A stretch of DNA of 64,000 bases from Mytilisepta virgata (taxonomy: Eukaryota; Mollusca; Bivalvia; Mytilida; Mytilidae): assembly GCA_028015205.1 (NCBI GenBank), contig CM051519.1, forward strand, positions 77,831,539 through 77,895,538, given 5' to 3'. Each line of letters opens with the position of its first letter. The first letter of the stretch is position 1. The translations under genes and the position numbers were made by a program. The notes under the pieces are model-generated. The model saw only the letters and a program-made list of their open reading frames with translations, had not been told where the DNA came from and searched no databases. Of the stretch, positions 12,038-23,091 are shown piece by piece.

Positions 12038-13406
12038 GAGCAAGTGTAAATAAAATGCTCCGCTGGGCGCAGTTTGATACGACCGCAGAGGTCGAACCCT
12101 GAACAGTTGGGGCAAGTATGGACACAACATTCAAGCTTGATACAGCACTGAATTTGGATTGTGAATAAATATTTGACACAGCATAGGTTTCTGACACTGA
12201 ATTAATGTGGTCTAAGAACTTAAAAATTTTTAATTTACCTATTCAAACCATATCAGTATTATTTGCTTTTATATATAAATTAGAAATAACCAATTTAAAA
12301 TGGAAAATTTTAAAGAAGTTTAATTTTGGACCCTTTGGAACTTAATGTAGACCAATTTGAAAACGGGACCAAAAATTAAGAATCTAAATACACTGTTAGA
12401 TTCGGCATATCAAAGAACCCCAATAGTTCAATTTTTGATGAAATCAAATAAAGTTCAATTTTGGACCCTTTAAACCTCAATGTGGACCAATTTGATAACC
12501 GGGCGCAAATATCAAAAATCTAAATACATGGTTGGATTTAGCATATCGAAGAACCCCATATATTCAATTTTTGTTGAAATCAAACAAAGTTTAATTTTGG
12601 ACCCCGATTTGGACCAACTTTAAAACTGGGCCCATAATAAAAAACTAAGTACATGTTTAGATTCAGCATATCAAAGAACCCCAAGAATTCAATTTTTGTT
12701 AAAATCAAACTAAGTTTAATTTTGGACCCTTTGGACCTCAATGTAGACCAATTTGAAAACAGGACCAAAAATTAAGAATCTAAATACACGGTTAGATTCG
12801 GCATATCAAAGAAGCCCTATAGTTCAATTTTCGATGAGATCAAACAAAGTTTAATTTTGGACCCTTTTGGCCCCTAATTCCTAAACTGTTGGGACCAAAA
12901 CTCCCAAAATCAATCCCAACCTTCCTTTTGTGGTCATAAACCTTGTGTTTAAATTTCATAGATTTCTATTTACTTATACTAAAGTTATTGTGCAAAAACC
13001 AAGAAAAATGCTTATTTGGGCCCTTTTTTAGCCCCTAATTCCTAAACTGTTGAGACCAAAATTCCCGAAAACAATCCCAACCTTCCTTTTGTGGTCATAA
13101 ACCTTGTGTTAAAATTTCATAGATTTCTATTTACTTATACTAGAGTTATTGTGCGAAAACCAAGAAAAATGCTTATTGGGCCATTTTTTGGCCCCTAATT
13201 CTTAAACTGTTGGGACCAAAACTCCCAAAATCAATCCCAACCTTTCTTTTGTGGTCATAAACCTTGGGTTTAAATTTGATAGATTTCTATTAACTTATAC
13301 TAAAGTTATAGTGCGAAAACGGAATGTCTTCGGACGACGACGACGACGACGACGACGACGCCAACGTCATACCAATATACGACCGCAAAAATTTTGCGGT
13401 CGTATA
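12038..13406 (+). mobile_element. family-2 hairpin-ended element, copy B
   Basis: Mirror of 779-2,147. It carries the same two internal tandem arrays and ends in the perfect hairpin at 13,376-13,406. Confidence 0.6.
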
Positions 13407-13493
13407 AAAATGGCGGGAAAATGGCAGCCATTTTAAAAATGGCCGTCAGAAACAAACTTTCATCATCACCATTCCACTCGGGATACCATTGTG

Positions 13494-13686
13494 GCACCGT
13501 TAAAGTCCACAATTCTTCTAAAGTCCACAATAAATTTCCGCTAAAGTCCATAACGCCGCTAAAGTCCACAAACTTTCCGCTAAAGTCCACAAAATGACCT
13601 CCGCTAAAGTCCACAAAAAAACGCCGTTAAAGTCCACAAGAACAAGTTCCGCTAAAGTCCACAAAAAAACACCGTTAATGTCCACA
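13494..13686 (-). repeat. GTGGACTTTAGCGG minisatellite, copy B
   Basis: Mirror of copy A, one unit shorter: the unit GTGGACTTTAGCGGTGTT (18 bp) present in copies A and C is missing here. Because copy C outside the palindrome has it, the missing unit is most simply a deletion in this arm. Confidence 0.95.
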
Positions 13687-14097
13687 CACACATTTTTTTT
13701 ATTTAGTTAGATTTCGGTATAAGATTATAAGTAAAGAATTGTATCGAAGCCATTATTTTACGGTAGAAAGTCAAGTCATATATATGACCTGGTCATGTAA
13801 GCGTTTGCCATTACTGCCTCCGTTGTTCATTTGTTCACAAATAGCACATCTCCTCCTCTAAAAACATTTTTTTTTCTATTTTGACCAAACTTTTATATAA
13901 GTCTACGATTGCTGCTCTTTCAAAATTGAGTCTGGTTAACTACCAAATGTATTTTGTTTCGATGGACTAAAATATCATTTTTTTTTCTTTTTGCTTATAC
14001 ATGTGAGTTTTTGCCAACACTGAGCGACCGTCATTGTCGACGTATAAACATCAGTTCGTCGTATTTTTTTCTGTTTTGAAAAAAAAATCCTCTGAAA

Positions 14098-14109
14098 GGG
14101 GGGGGGGGG
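14098..14109 (+). repeat. poly-G tract (12 G)
   Basis: Right-arm counterpart of the 26-C run at 43-68. Confidence 0.95.
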
Positions 14110-14151
14110 CGTGTGTCTTCTTTCAAAATACGTTCGATAAAACAATACGAC

Positions 14152-15812
14152 AATTTGAATCACTCTTTTAATATAAACTCCTTTTAGATTCGTATCCAAT
14201 AGCATCCAAGATGACCACCGTTGCTAGAAATATTTTGCAAAAGATAATTAAAACTTTTGTACTAACCCTCAGTAGGGTGGGTGTGAATTTTTTGTTGAAA
14301 GAAATGCATGCCCAAGAGGCCTGAGCACTGGAGCTCTAAAGTTTAGAAAACTTTAAACTATCATGTGTTTTCTTAAATCTTATTTATGTCAGGGAGCGAT
14401 ACAACCTTAAGATCACATGCTTCCCGAGGTTTAAAACGTTTAAGATCTATGTATATATTGTACAGAATTTCCTGTCGTTTATTAAATTTTGAATTCTTAC
14501 GTTTTTGTTTATTATCAATTCTCATAAAACACAACAAATTATGTTGATCACCTTTCCTGTCATTGATACTATATTTTCGTGTTGTCAATTCAACAGTTTT
14601 GCTCATCAGGTTACTCGGATCATCGTTCGAACTCTTTAACTGGTTAACCGAAAGTAAAGTTGTTCAATATCAAAAAAAAAAAAAAGAAGAAGTGGTATGA
14701 TTGCCAGTGATTCAACTCTTGACAAGGGGACTAAATGACACAGAAATTAACAACCATAGTCACCGTACGGCCTTCGACAATAAGCAAAGCCCATACCGCA
14801 TAGTCAACTATAAAAGGCCCCGAATGACAAATGTAAAACAATTCAAACGAGAAAACTAACGGCCTGATTTATGTACAAAAAATGAACGAAAAACAAATAT
14901 GTTACACATAACACACGACACCACTGAATTCCTGACTTGGGACAGGTTCAATTCCTGTGTAAAGGACTCTATAAAAATGATTGGTATTATAGTCTGATGA
15001 ATTTCACATCTAAATCTTAAATCTAGTTTATGCAAGTTTAACCGATTTCCATTAGGGCTGTGTTTTAATCAATTAACAACTTTAAATTGTTTTCACAGTA
15101 CCCTACAACATATACATATATCATGGTTGAAATAAAACCTTTAATTCTATTATTCGTCATTGGTAAAACACAATGAAGAGCATCCACACATTTTTTTTTT
15201 CAAATCGTCTTCAACACATTCTCAAACAAATATCTATTTCTTGTAGCAAACCAAACAAACATACAAACCAATCAGTGAACGAAATCTGCTTAGCACCACA
15301 AAATATTCTGCAATTGTGGAATTTTAAAATTTATTATCGTTGTGATTTCAAACGTGAACATTATGGTTTGAAGTCTATCTTTGAGGCTTATGGACCGTTT
15401 TTGCTGCTGGGAAGCATGACAGAAACTGAATGGGTTTCGATCTTATGTTTATAGATAGAACCAGATAACTTTTCATAAATGGTAGTTTATACAAATTTAT
15501 TCATAGTGGATTGAAAAACAAGTTTGCTACTCATATTAATTCCTTTCCACTTTGCGGGTGCGAGTGCTGCCTTGTAGCGACATTAGACTGCTTTTTTTCA
15601 AAATCATAAATGTTGATTCACAAAAATTCACAATACATGATAGATCAAATTATGAGGATCAAAATCTTCTGCAGATACATGTAATCTTCATTTATTAAAT
15701 ATATAAATCAGATCGATAAGAAAAAACTGCCAAGAACAAAAGTCCATGCTTTTTACTATAATAACGGGATAAAAAGAAAAGAATTATTTTTTCAATAACA
15801 AAGAAAAGAGCT
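14152..15812. other. gene-free stretch right of the palindrome
   Basis: AT-rich sequence with no gene that I can support. An open frame at 15,173-15,454 has no recognisable domain and no clear splice context. A dispersed repeat occupies about 14,690-14,990. Confidence 0.6.
14690..14990 (+). repeat. dispersed repeat of mussel-genome type
   Basis: The segment TGGTATGATTGCCAGTGATT...CACCGTACGGCCTTCGACAA...AAAGGCCCCGAATGACAAAT matches, as far as I remember, a very abundant dispersed sequence of Mytilus genomes. Its class is not clear from this fragment. The call rests on recognition, not on structure within the window. Confidence 0.5.
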
Positions 15813-16025
15813 GTGTGGACTTTAACGCCGTTTTTTTGTGGACTTTAGCGGAACTTGTTCTTGTGGACTTTAACGGTGTTTTTTTGTGGACTTTAGCGGA
15901 GGTCATTTTGTGGACTTTAGCGGAAAGTTTGTGGACTTTAGCGGCGTTATGGACTTTAGCGGAAATTTGTTGTGGACTTTAGCGGTGTTGTGGACTTTAG
16001 AGGAATTGTGGACTTTAACGGTGCC
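15813..16025 (+). repeat. GTGGACTTTAGCGG minisatellite, copy C
   Basis: A separate copy of the arm minisatellite about 1.7 kb outside the palindrome. It has the same core and, with few changes, the same ordered spacers (AACTTGTTCT, AGGTCATTTT, AAAGTT, CGTTA and so on). The flanks differ from those of copies A and B, so the array has moved or been copied as a unit. Confidence 0.95.
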
Positions 16026-16084
16026 ACATACCATGTTTACCTTGAAAGTAGCTCTCATCTTCATTTTCTTTCTATAATTCAGGA

Positions 16085-16668
16085 AAAAATAGCAAAAAAC
16101 AGCATTTTGACCCCTATGTTCTATTTTTAGTAAGGGCGGATATGTTTTTCGACCAATCAAAAATCCAAGCATTAACTTTTTGCAGGATACCCTAAGGAAC
16201 AATCTTACCAAGTTTCATTTGATTTTGAATAGCAGTTTCAGAGAAGAAGATTTTTGAAATAATAACATAAAAAAAAGCCAAAAATGTCAAAAAAGGGCAA
16301 TAACTCTAACATCAGTTGACAGATTTTCACGAAAATCAGCACACAGATAGCTCTCATCGTGCTGAACACTTTCGACCTGCCAGAATTTGCCGTAACCTAA
16401 TGATTTTTGAGATATTTGCGAAAAACTGTTGTCTGACCCCTATGTTCTATTTTTAGTAACAGCGGCCATGTTTTTCGACGGATCAAAAATCCCCACATCA
16501 GTTCTATGCAGGATACCCCAAAGAACGTTCATACCAAGTGTGGTTCCAATTGGTCAAGTAGTTTCAGAGGAGAAGAGTTTTGAAAAATTGTTAACGACGA
16601 CGACGGACGACGACGACGGACGCCAAGTGATGGCAATAGCTCACCTGGCCGAAGGCCAGGTGAGCTAA
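16085..16668 (+). mobile_element. family-1 Helitron-like element, 5'-truncated copy C
   Basis: This copy starts abruptly with CCCCTATGTTCTATTTTTAG. It carries two versions of the GGATACCC...CCAAGTGTGGTTCCAATTGG...TTTCAGAGGAGAAGA unit, then a GACGACGACGG run and CGCCAAGTGATGGCAATAGC. It ends in the clearest family terminus: a perfect 14-bp stem, TAGCTCACCTGGCC-GAA-GGCCAGGTGAGCTA, at 16,637-16,667. A hairpin just before CTAA resembles a Helitron 3' end (hairpin, then CTRR). Confidence 0.7.
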
Positions 16669-16867
16669 AAAGGAAAACGTAACGGAGAGATAATTCCGTT
16701 TTGAAAGAATGATTTCTAGAAATGATCGGAAATGGCAAAAATGGTTTGGGAAATATAAATGTTGCCTTTTTCAAAGATTTGTCCATTTATTAGAACATTT
16801 AGTATCCAGTTTTTTCGTTTTTTTACCTCTTTATTTTTTTTTCAACATTAAAGTTCGTCTCCCTTTG

Positions 16868-16935
16868 ATAGTTCTCCCTCCTTTCTCCCGCCCCTCGTCT
16901 CCTTTCTCCCGCCCCCTTTCTCCCTGTCTCCCAAT
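16868..16935 (-). repeat. GGGCGGGAGAAAGGAG repeat, copy C
   Basis: Third copy of the GC-rich unit, in minus orientation (CTCCTTTCTCCCGCCCC on the plus strand), outside the palindrome. The flanks are unlike those of copies A and B. Confidence 0.8.
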
Positions 16936-16939
16936 ACCC

Positions 16940-18486
16940 TTTCCACCCCCTCCTCTATCAATACAAATACAGTCTGATAAGTTTTCCTTTGATTTTACTG
17001 TAGCTTCAGTATTTTTATGCATATGTTTCATGAGATAATAAAAATTTGCTCCTACATTTTCATTCTTTATTATTTTAAATAGAAGACCTAATCTCCATAC
17101 TGAATCAAAAGCTTTTCAGGGTCTACAAAGCACCCACAGATCTTTTGAATTTTACAATTGATATTTATTTACTAAAGATTTTACATCAAAAATTCCATCT
17201 GAAGTTCTACTATTTCTTTTAAAACCATCCCCAAATGTAAGCATTACGTTTTATATTTGTAAAACCAATCTCCAAAAAGAGTGTTCTAAAATAATACATT
17301 TTCAAATAAATAATTTAATTTAACAATATTTCTACAAATCCATGCATGTATGTTTGGAACTATAAATGATATTTTTCTGAAACAAAATCAGTGTATTTTA
17401 TTCTAGTAATTTATTTATATAATAATAAGTTAATACACTCTAATTCAAGGCAGACAACTGGAAACAATCCAGACCTCTCCGTTATCACCAATTCAGGAAT
17501 CCATCCGCGTTTATTAATATATATTATTTTCGGTAAAAAACATGTTGATATATAAAAAAAAATATCATAATAAATATGTTCATGAAATTGTTTTGATAGC
17601 AAGATTCAAATATATTAGTTGATAAAGAAATCTATTTTGCATTAGATAATGGCAGCGTATTCTCACAATAAGAAATGGGTAATTGCGTGTTAAAAACAAC
17701 CCAGAGCACGACTGTTTTTTCTCCCTTCGAAGTGAGCCAACCTAGTTTCTACCGGAAGTTGATCAGCTTGACGGTTTAAGATCCGGGCGTATACTACGGA
17801 TAGCCATCCTTGTAATAAGGAAACGGATTTATTAATAAGCGTTCTTCCTACGTTGTCTATTTATATATCAGAATGTGACATTTGAAATTTGTAAATTACT
17901 GTGTATCGTATGATTGTTTAATCATCATCGGTTAATTTGTATCAGGTGTGGAAGAAAAAATACTACTAAGTTTAAATTTACAGATTTGACTACAAATTTG
18001 GATGAATTGTTGTTTAACGTCAGTGGCAGACAGGTGCATATCAGGACGCATAAGTAAATTAGAAATTTTACAATGTTTAAACGTAAAATTGTTTGTTATG
18101 TAGGCAAGTAACCAAATGAAAAAAATTAAGGGGTCATCATAAGTTAAACCAACAACTCAAAATGAATGTAGCCGAAAACAGTAGAATGGTGTCATTATGT
18201 ATATGTGTTGATATGTGACAGGCTTGTAGTGAGGTTAAACTCAAGTTTTTATTTGGTTAAGCATAAACATGCAAGCAAAAACCCGTTCGAATTGTAAAAA
18301 CCTTTCAGTGATGTATTATATAAATTCTTTCTCCAATACAATAATCAACATTCTGCCAAATATATGACAAATTAAAAAGAGGTTGCAAATAGAACTAACT
18401 GCAATACTTCATTATTTCACACCCAGAAGTAAAAAACATCTTTTTCAGAGATTCTAATACCAATTGGTTTGATATAAACCATTAAC
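16940..18486. other. gene-free intergenic stretch
   Basis: AT-rich with scattered short open frames. I see no domain, splice-site series or repeat structure that supports a gene. Confidence 0.6.
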
Positions 18487-19510
18487 AAAACTAGAGGTTC
18501 CCAGGAGCTTGCATCGCTCACCCGGACTATGTCCATCTTGACTGGGAGCCTGGAACATTGCTGTCAAACTCCAACTGTCTCATTGGTTTCAAGCAGGAAA
18601 GATCATTCAGTGAACTTTCATATTAGGTCATATGTTAAACTAAGTTCCACTCTGGCAGCCATCCATGGTGGACAGGATTATCGGATATATTTCTGAAAGA
18701 GGACCAACTAAGTACCATTACTGCCAATTTTTTGTTCAAATTGGCGAAGTGGTTTCAGACAAGAAGATCTTTAAGTAAATTTCCCTTGGATCCTATGTTA
18801 AACTAAGTTCGGTTCTGGCGGCCATCTTGGATGACAAGAGGTGTCATCGGATACAATTCTGAAAGAGGACCAACTACGGACCATTGTTGCCTAGTTTTAA
18901 TATAATGGACCAAGTGCTTTCAGACAAGAAGCTCTTTAAGTAAATTTACAATAGCGTCCTATGTAAAACTAAGTTCGGCTCTGGCGGCCAACTTGGATGA
19001 CGGGTACCGTCATTGAATACAGTTCTGAAAGAGGACCACTCAAGGACCATTGATACCAAGTTTTGTTCCAATTGGCGAAGTCGTTTCAGACAAGAAGATC
19101 TTTAAATAAATTACCCAGAGGGTCCTGTGTTAAACGAAGTTCGGCTCTGGCGGCATCTTGGATGACGGGCGAGGTCATCGGATATAAGTCAGAAAGAGGA
19201 CCATCTAAGGACCATTGCTGCCAAGTTTTGTTCCAATTGGCCAAGTTATTTCAGACAAGAAGTTCTTTAAGTAAATTTCCCATAGGGTCCTATGTTGAAC
19301 TAAGTTAGGCTCTGGCGGCCACCTCGTATGACGCGCGGGGTCATCCATATAATTCTAAAAGAGGACTACCTAAGGACCATTGCTGCCAAGTTTTGTTCCA
19401 ATTGGCCCAGCGGTTTCAGAGGAGAAGATCTTTAAAGGAAAGTTTACGACGACGACGGACGCCAAGTGATGACAATATCTCACATGGCCCTTTGGGCCAG
19501 GTGAACTAAA
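18487..19510 (+). mobile_element. family-1 Helitron-like element with 166-bp tandem core, copy D
   Basis: This element begins ACTAGAGGTTCCCAGGAGC...CGCTCACC and ends GACGACGGACGCCAAGTGATG...GGGCCAGGTGAACTAAAA. In between are about five tandem units. The landmark AAACTAAGTTC (allowing changes) falls at 18,637, 18,800, 18,966, 19,132 and 19,297, a period of 163-166 bp. Each unit carries TGGCGGCCATCTTGG, GAAAGAGGACCA, CCAAGTTTTGTTCCAATTGG and TTTCAGACAAGAAGATC. Bivalve non-autonomous Helitron/Helentron elements with a core tandem repeat of about this length are known (the 'pearl' type). Assigning this element to that type is inference. Confidence 0.75.
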
Positions 19511-19851
19511 ATTAGTAATGTATCTGTTTCTTTTAATTAGATCCTTGCCTTGAAAAAACAGACATTGAAATTCCTTGAAGGAGTTAGGGCAAAATAACCA
19601 GAGTTACAGGTGTTGTTATCATTGTTTTCCTAAGTTCATTGCAAGTAGAAATTAATATCTAAAAAGGGATCATACTCCTCGTTCTTTTCTTTTCAAGCTC
19701 ATAAATATTTTATATTGATTTTGTGGATATTGTATACAAGAGATAATTTTACCAATTATCTGTATTTAATGTCATTACCGAAAATACCATTCTACTATAG
19801 GGTGAAAAATACCATGGTTATATTTTTAATTTAGATCTTTAGGAAATACGG

Positions 19852-20811
19852 ATGGAGACAAATATTACTGACGGACCATCAACTATGGATGTACGGGTTG
19901 GTGGAATCATTGCAGAAATACTAGGATCGTTTTTTATAGTTCTACAGCACGTTTTATCAATATTTCTAATTTGAAAATGTAGAAATATTCAAAAATCTGT
20001 TAAACTGCTTCTGACAAATTTATGTATAATAGATATTATAGGAGGAGGTTGGGGATGTGTTAGAGCTGTACTAAGGTTTTCACTGACCGACAAGGAAATC
20101 CGGTGTATGATGGATGTTTTATTCACCACATGTATTTTCAATGTATCTGCTTTACTGGTTTCAGCAATTGCAATTGACAGATATGTAAGTGTGTTTTTTC
20201 CACTGAAATACATCAACTTTGTGAACAAACGACTGATGGCAATCATGTGCAGTGTGCTATGGGCTGTCGGTGGATGTATTGGAGTTGTATCACTTTGGAT
20301 GGAGTATACCGTGGAGAATGGTTGTGGACTCAGAATGTCCTTAAAAGACATATTTCCGTGGTTTCTGGTACTGATACGGGTTTTATGTGTTGTTATCATT
20401 ATCTGGACATATACCCGAATGTACTTGAAGATATTATCTCTGGGAAAACTTTACAGTTCTGGTATGAAACAAGGCGAGTTACGATGTGTGGCGAAAATAC
20501 TACTGATAGTAACTCCGCATCTTATTTTACATATATTTTATATAGTTATACATTTTGTAAGACCTATGTTTCATTCTATAAATGCACTTTCAATTGAGTC
20601 TTGGTTGACCACAGCGGTTATGATTTTTGACACTTTTATTTATATTTTTAGGTTTAAGGAATGCAGAATAAACTTAGTGATCTATATTTGCTTCTGTATA
20701 CCAAATTATAGGGTTAATTATGTCAAGAAGAAAACTCTTTTATATGGGACATACTTAAACAGTGAGAAACCCATCGGTAAACATAGTAAATGTGAAATAA
20801 ATCATATGTAA
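19852..20811 (+). pseudogene. rhodopsin-like (class A) GPCR, one in-frame TGA
   Basis: A single 320-codon frame from ATG at 19,852 to the stop at 20,809-20,811 reads as a seven-helix receptor. Helix 1 is about codons 18-40. A TGA stands at codon 41 (19,972-19,974), where the helix-1 exit loop should be. After it come KCRNIQKSVKLLLTNLCIID (helix 2), a cysteine at codon 85, helix 3 ending in AIAIDRYVSVFFPLKY (DRY at codons 109-111), helix 4 (about 127-149), helix 5 (about 171-195), helix 6 with a proline (about 210-235) and helix 7 with DTFIY in place of NPxxY, followed by FRFKECR. The longest uninterrupted frame starts at ATG 20,107 and lacks helices 1 and 2. It would act at the plasma membrane; the ligand cannot be guessed. 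A lone stop without frameshifts suggests a recent loss, an allele or a sequencing error. Confidence 0.8.
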
Positions 20812-20969
20812 ATGTATCGGGATGATGTAGAACCTTTGTTTCGAGGAATGAGAGGACTTATTGGCGGTTATAAAACTACTACAAAAAACTGTTCGTACAT
20901 GAGCTCAATAAATGTAAATGTAACCTATTGATTAAATGGTTGTTTCATTAAATTTAAGAAAATATGATA

Positions 20970-21025
20970 TTGGGTAAATTGCCACTTGGACTACTCCCAT
21001 TAGGTCTATTTCCATTTCGTCTACT
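20970..21025 (+). repeat. short GGTCTACTCCCATT tandem repeat, left block
   Basis: Imperfect 14-16 bp repeats (CTTGGACTACTCCCATTAGG, TCTATTTCCATTTCG, TCTACTG). The same unit recurs at 24,053-24,172, about 3 kb away. Confidence 0.65.
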
Positions 21026-21039
21026 GTGGAATATGAAAA

Positions 21040-21900
21040 ATGCCACTTTTGTGCGAACCATAATATACATTTTTTTAGTTCTCTTTGTATGACAAGAGGG
21101 TCAAACACGATTTCGATTATTACATTAAATATAAAAAATAATCATTGATCATAGGGGTTCTAGAGGCTGGACAATACCTTAATGTAAATTTTCGGACGCC
21201 ATTTTCGTGCGAACAAATCTATACAATTTTTTAGTTCTCTTTGTGTGAAAAGAAGGTCAAATGCAATTTCGATTTATTTCATTAAATTTAAAAAAATATT
21301 TATGAAAGGGGTTCTAGAAGGTTAACAAAGACTATCACCTATGCCGTTATGTTAATTTTCGAACGCCATTTTTGTGCGAACTAATCTATACGTTTTTTTT
21401 TAGTTCTCTTTGTACAAGAGGGTCAAATGCAATTTCGATTCATTAGATTAAATATTAAAAAATCATTTATCATAGGGGTTCTAGAGGGTTAAACAAGGAC
21501 TTTCACGTAGGCCATAATGTTACATGTACTTTTCAGTCTCCATTTTCGTGCGAACTAATGTCCAAAAGTACGCCAAAAAATTTGCCCGCAACGCCGTAAC
21601 AGCGACATTGCACAGCTGTTTGCCGTGACCAGGATTCGAACCTGGGTTGTCGCGGCCACAACTCGAAGTACTAACCGCTATACGATCACGGCTATGACTT
21701 GCGGAAGATAAAGTGTTGATAAGAAGTGTATTTAAAGGCACGAACTTTAAAGATAAGGGGCATCAAACGCAATTTCGATTTATTACACAGAATATATATA
21801 TATATATAAAATCATTTACCATAGCGATTCTAGAGGGACGACAAGGAATATCACTTAGGCCTTAATATTAAGTATCGGACGCCATTATCGTGGCAAATTT
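21040..21900 (+). repeat. ~156-174 bp tandem array, interrupted by a tRNA
   Basis: Units carry GCCATTTTCGTGCGAAC, TTTTTTAGTTCTCTTTGT, GGTCAAATGCAATTTCGATT and ATAGGGGTTCTAGAGG. GTGCGAAC falls at 21,051, 21,207, 21,374 and 21,548. The fourth unit is split after CGAACTAATG by about 190 bp holding the tRNA gene. It resumes near 21,740 with CACGAACTTTAAAGATAAGG and CAAACGCAATTTCGATT. A fifth partial unit starts near 21,880. Confidence 0.85.
21621..21692 (-). tRNA. tRNA-His (anticodon GTG)
   Basis: On the minus strand the gene folds into a full cloverleaf. The 7-bp acceptor GCCGTGA/TCACGGC is followed by discriminator A, so no CCA is encoded. The D-arm is GTAT...GTAC. The anticodon loop is TTGTGGC, with GTG at 21,657-21,659. 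The T-arm is CCAGG-TTCGAAT-CCTGG, with an intact B box. The anticodon stem (TCGAG/CGCGA) has one A-G mismatch at position 30:40, so the gene may be slightly degenerate. The nearest downstream T-run is about 38 bp away (21,578-21,583), unusually far for Pol III termination. Confidence 0.88.
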
Positions 21901-23091
21901 GCTACACATTTTTTTTTCATTTTGAAGAGGAAGAGTAACTCCTTTCATATGACAGAATACTAAAAAATCACATTTTGTTTTATAAGACAGATGATATTCT
22001 TACCTTTATAACGCTCTTGCAAAATATCTCATCGCTTTTCTTAAAATCTTCCGTAAATACACTTACTTTATCTTCATCCATACCATGTTATTTCTTTGGT
22101 AGTTTTGACTAATTAATTTAAATGAATGGGTGATCTCCAAATTTTGACTTACGCAGTGCAAGAATTCAAAGAATATGTGTCTTTATCAAAGTGGAACGTC
22201 AAAGATTTCATTTGTTTACATAACCTTCGGACAAACCCATAATAAATTTTAATGACAAATCAACGTAATATGTCCGAACTGTCATTATTATGCTTCTTTA
22301 ATTAGGATAGAATTTATTTTGTTGAAAACTTTATCTTACAGTGTCAGTTGCATCAAATTTATAGTATTATAAAAATTTTATCAAATTTATATCGAAGAAG
22401 AAAAACATACATATAATTTTATTAACTAAATATCGATGTATTTAGAATAAATTAAAAAATTTAGATCATATAAAAAGAAAATAATCCTTCAGAAAAAAAT
22501 CACTAATTGATGACAATTTTCAAATCAATATTTTACTCATTAAGGTTCAGCATTTAGGAAATGGATAAACTTAATATGCATAGAAGAATCTCTAACGTTA
22601 TCTTCAATTTACAAGATTAAACCAAAATCACCACCCCCCCCCCCCCCCAAAAAAAAAAAAAAAAAAAAAAAACAACGACATAGGCCTAGTACGTAACTAA
22701 TTCTTACACCAGAATAGACATATCAAATTTCTGGGTTATCTTTACGCTAATAACAGGTGGTCCGACATTAATTGCATATAAAAATGAGGAGGTAAAGATC
22801 AATCATAATATTTTGCTTTTGTTTGAGAATTTATTTTTTTCCTGCCTAGGTAAAGTAAAAAAAGTTCATTTCTTCGTCTTCTTCTGTTGACCAACCTTTT
22901 TTCCCGACCGTTTTTTAATAAGGAACTGGTAACCAGTTACTTATTCCTTATTGGATCAGGAAACGGGAATAAGTAACTAACTTTACAACACTTAACAAAG
23001 CAAAGTTTCTTCAAAGGGCAGAAATTATTTAGATTCCGAAGTTTTTTTAAGCCATTTTCTCAGTTTTTATTAGATCAAACACCTTTGTATA
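21901..23091. other. gene-free intergenic stretch
   Basis: AT-rich with no supported gene. It contains a C15-A24 double homopolymer at 22,634-22,672. It also contains a hairpin with 12-bp arms (GTTACTTATTCC/GGAATAAGTAAC) at about 22,936-22,977, next to the near-palindrome AACTGGTAACCAGTT. Confidence 0.65.

Larger units (their letters stand above)
7429..14151 (-). repeat. right arm of giant inverted repeat
   Basis: Reverse complement of the left arm. Inside the arm, positions pair so that left plus right equals 14,185. Outside the 18-bp and C-run indels the sum falls to 14,152, which accounts fully for the 33-bp length difference. Homology is still intact at 14,151, where its partner is base 1. 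The true outer edge of the palindrome is therefore not visible. Confidence 0.97.

Noticed and set aside
1..14151. The palindrome as one giant transposon with terminal inverted repeats
   Set aside because: No transposase, polymerase or integrase is present in the arms or spacer, and the outer ends and any target duplication cannot be seen.
15173..15454. 93-codon open frame
   Set aside because: No recognisable domain, composition like its surroundings, and no splice context.
19063..19308. Frame with repeated QLAK-FQTRRSL text
   Set aside because: Translation of the 166-bp core repeat. Similar frames appear wherever the repeat does (48,384 and 49,264).
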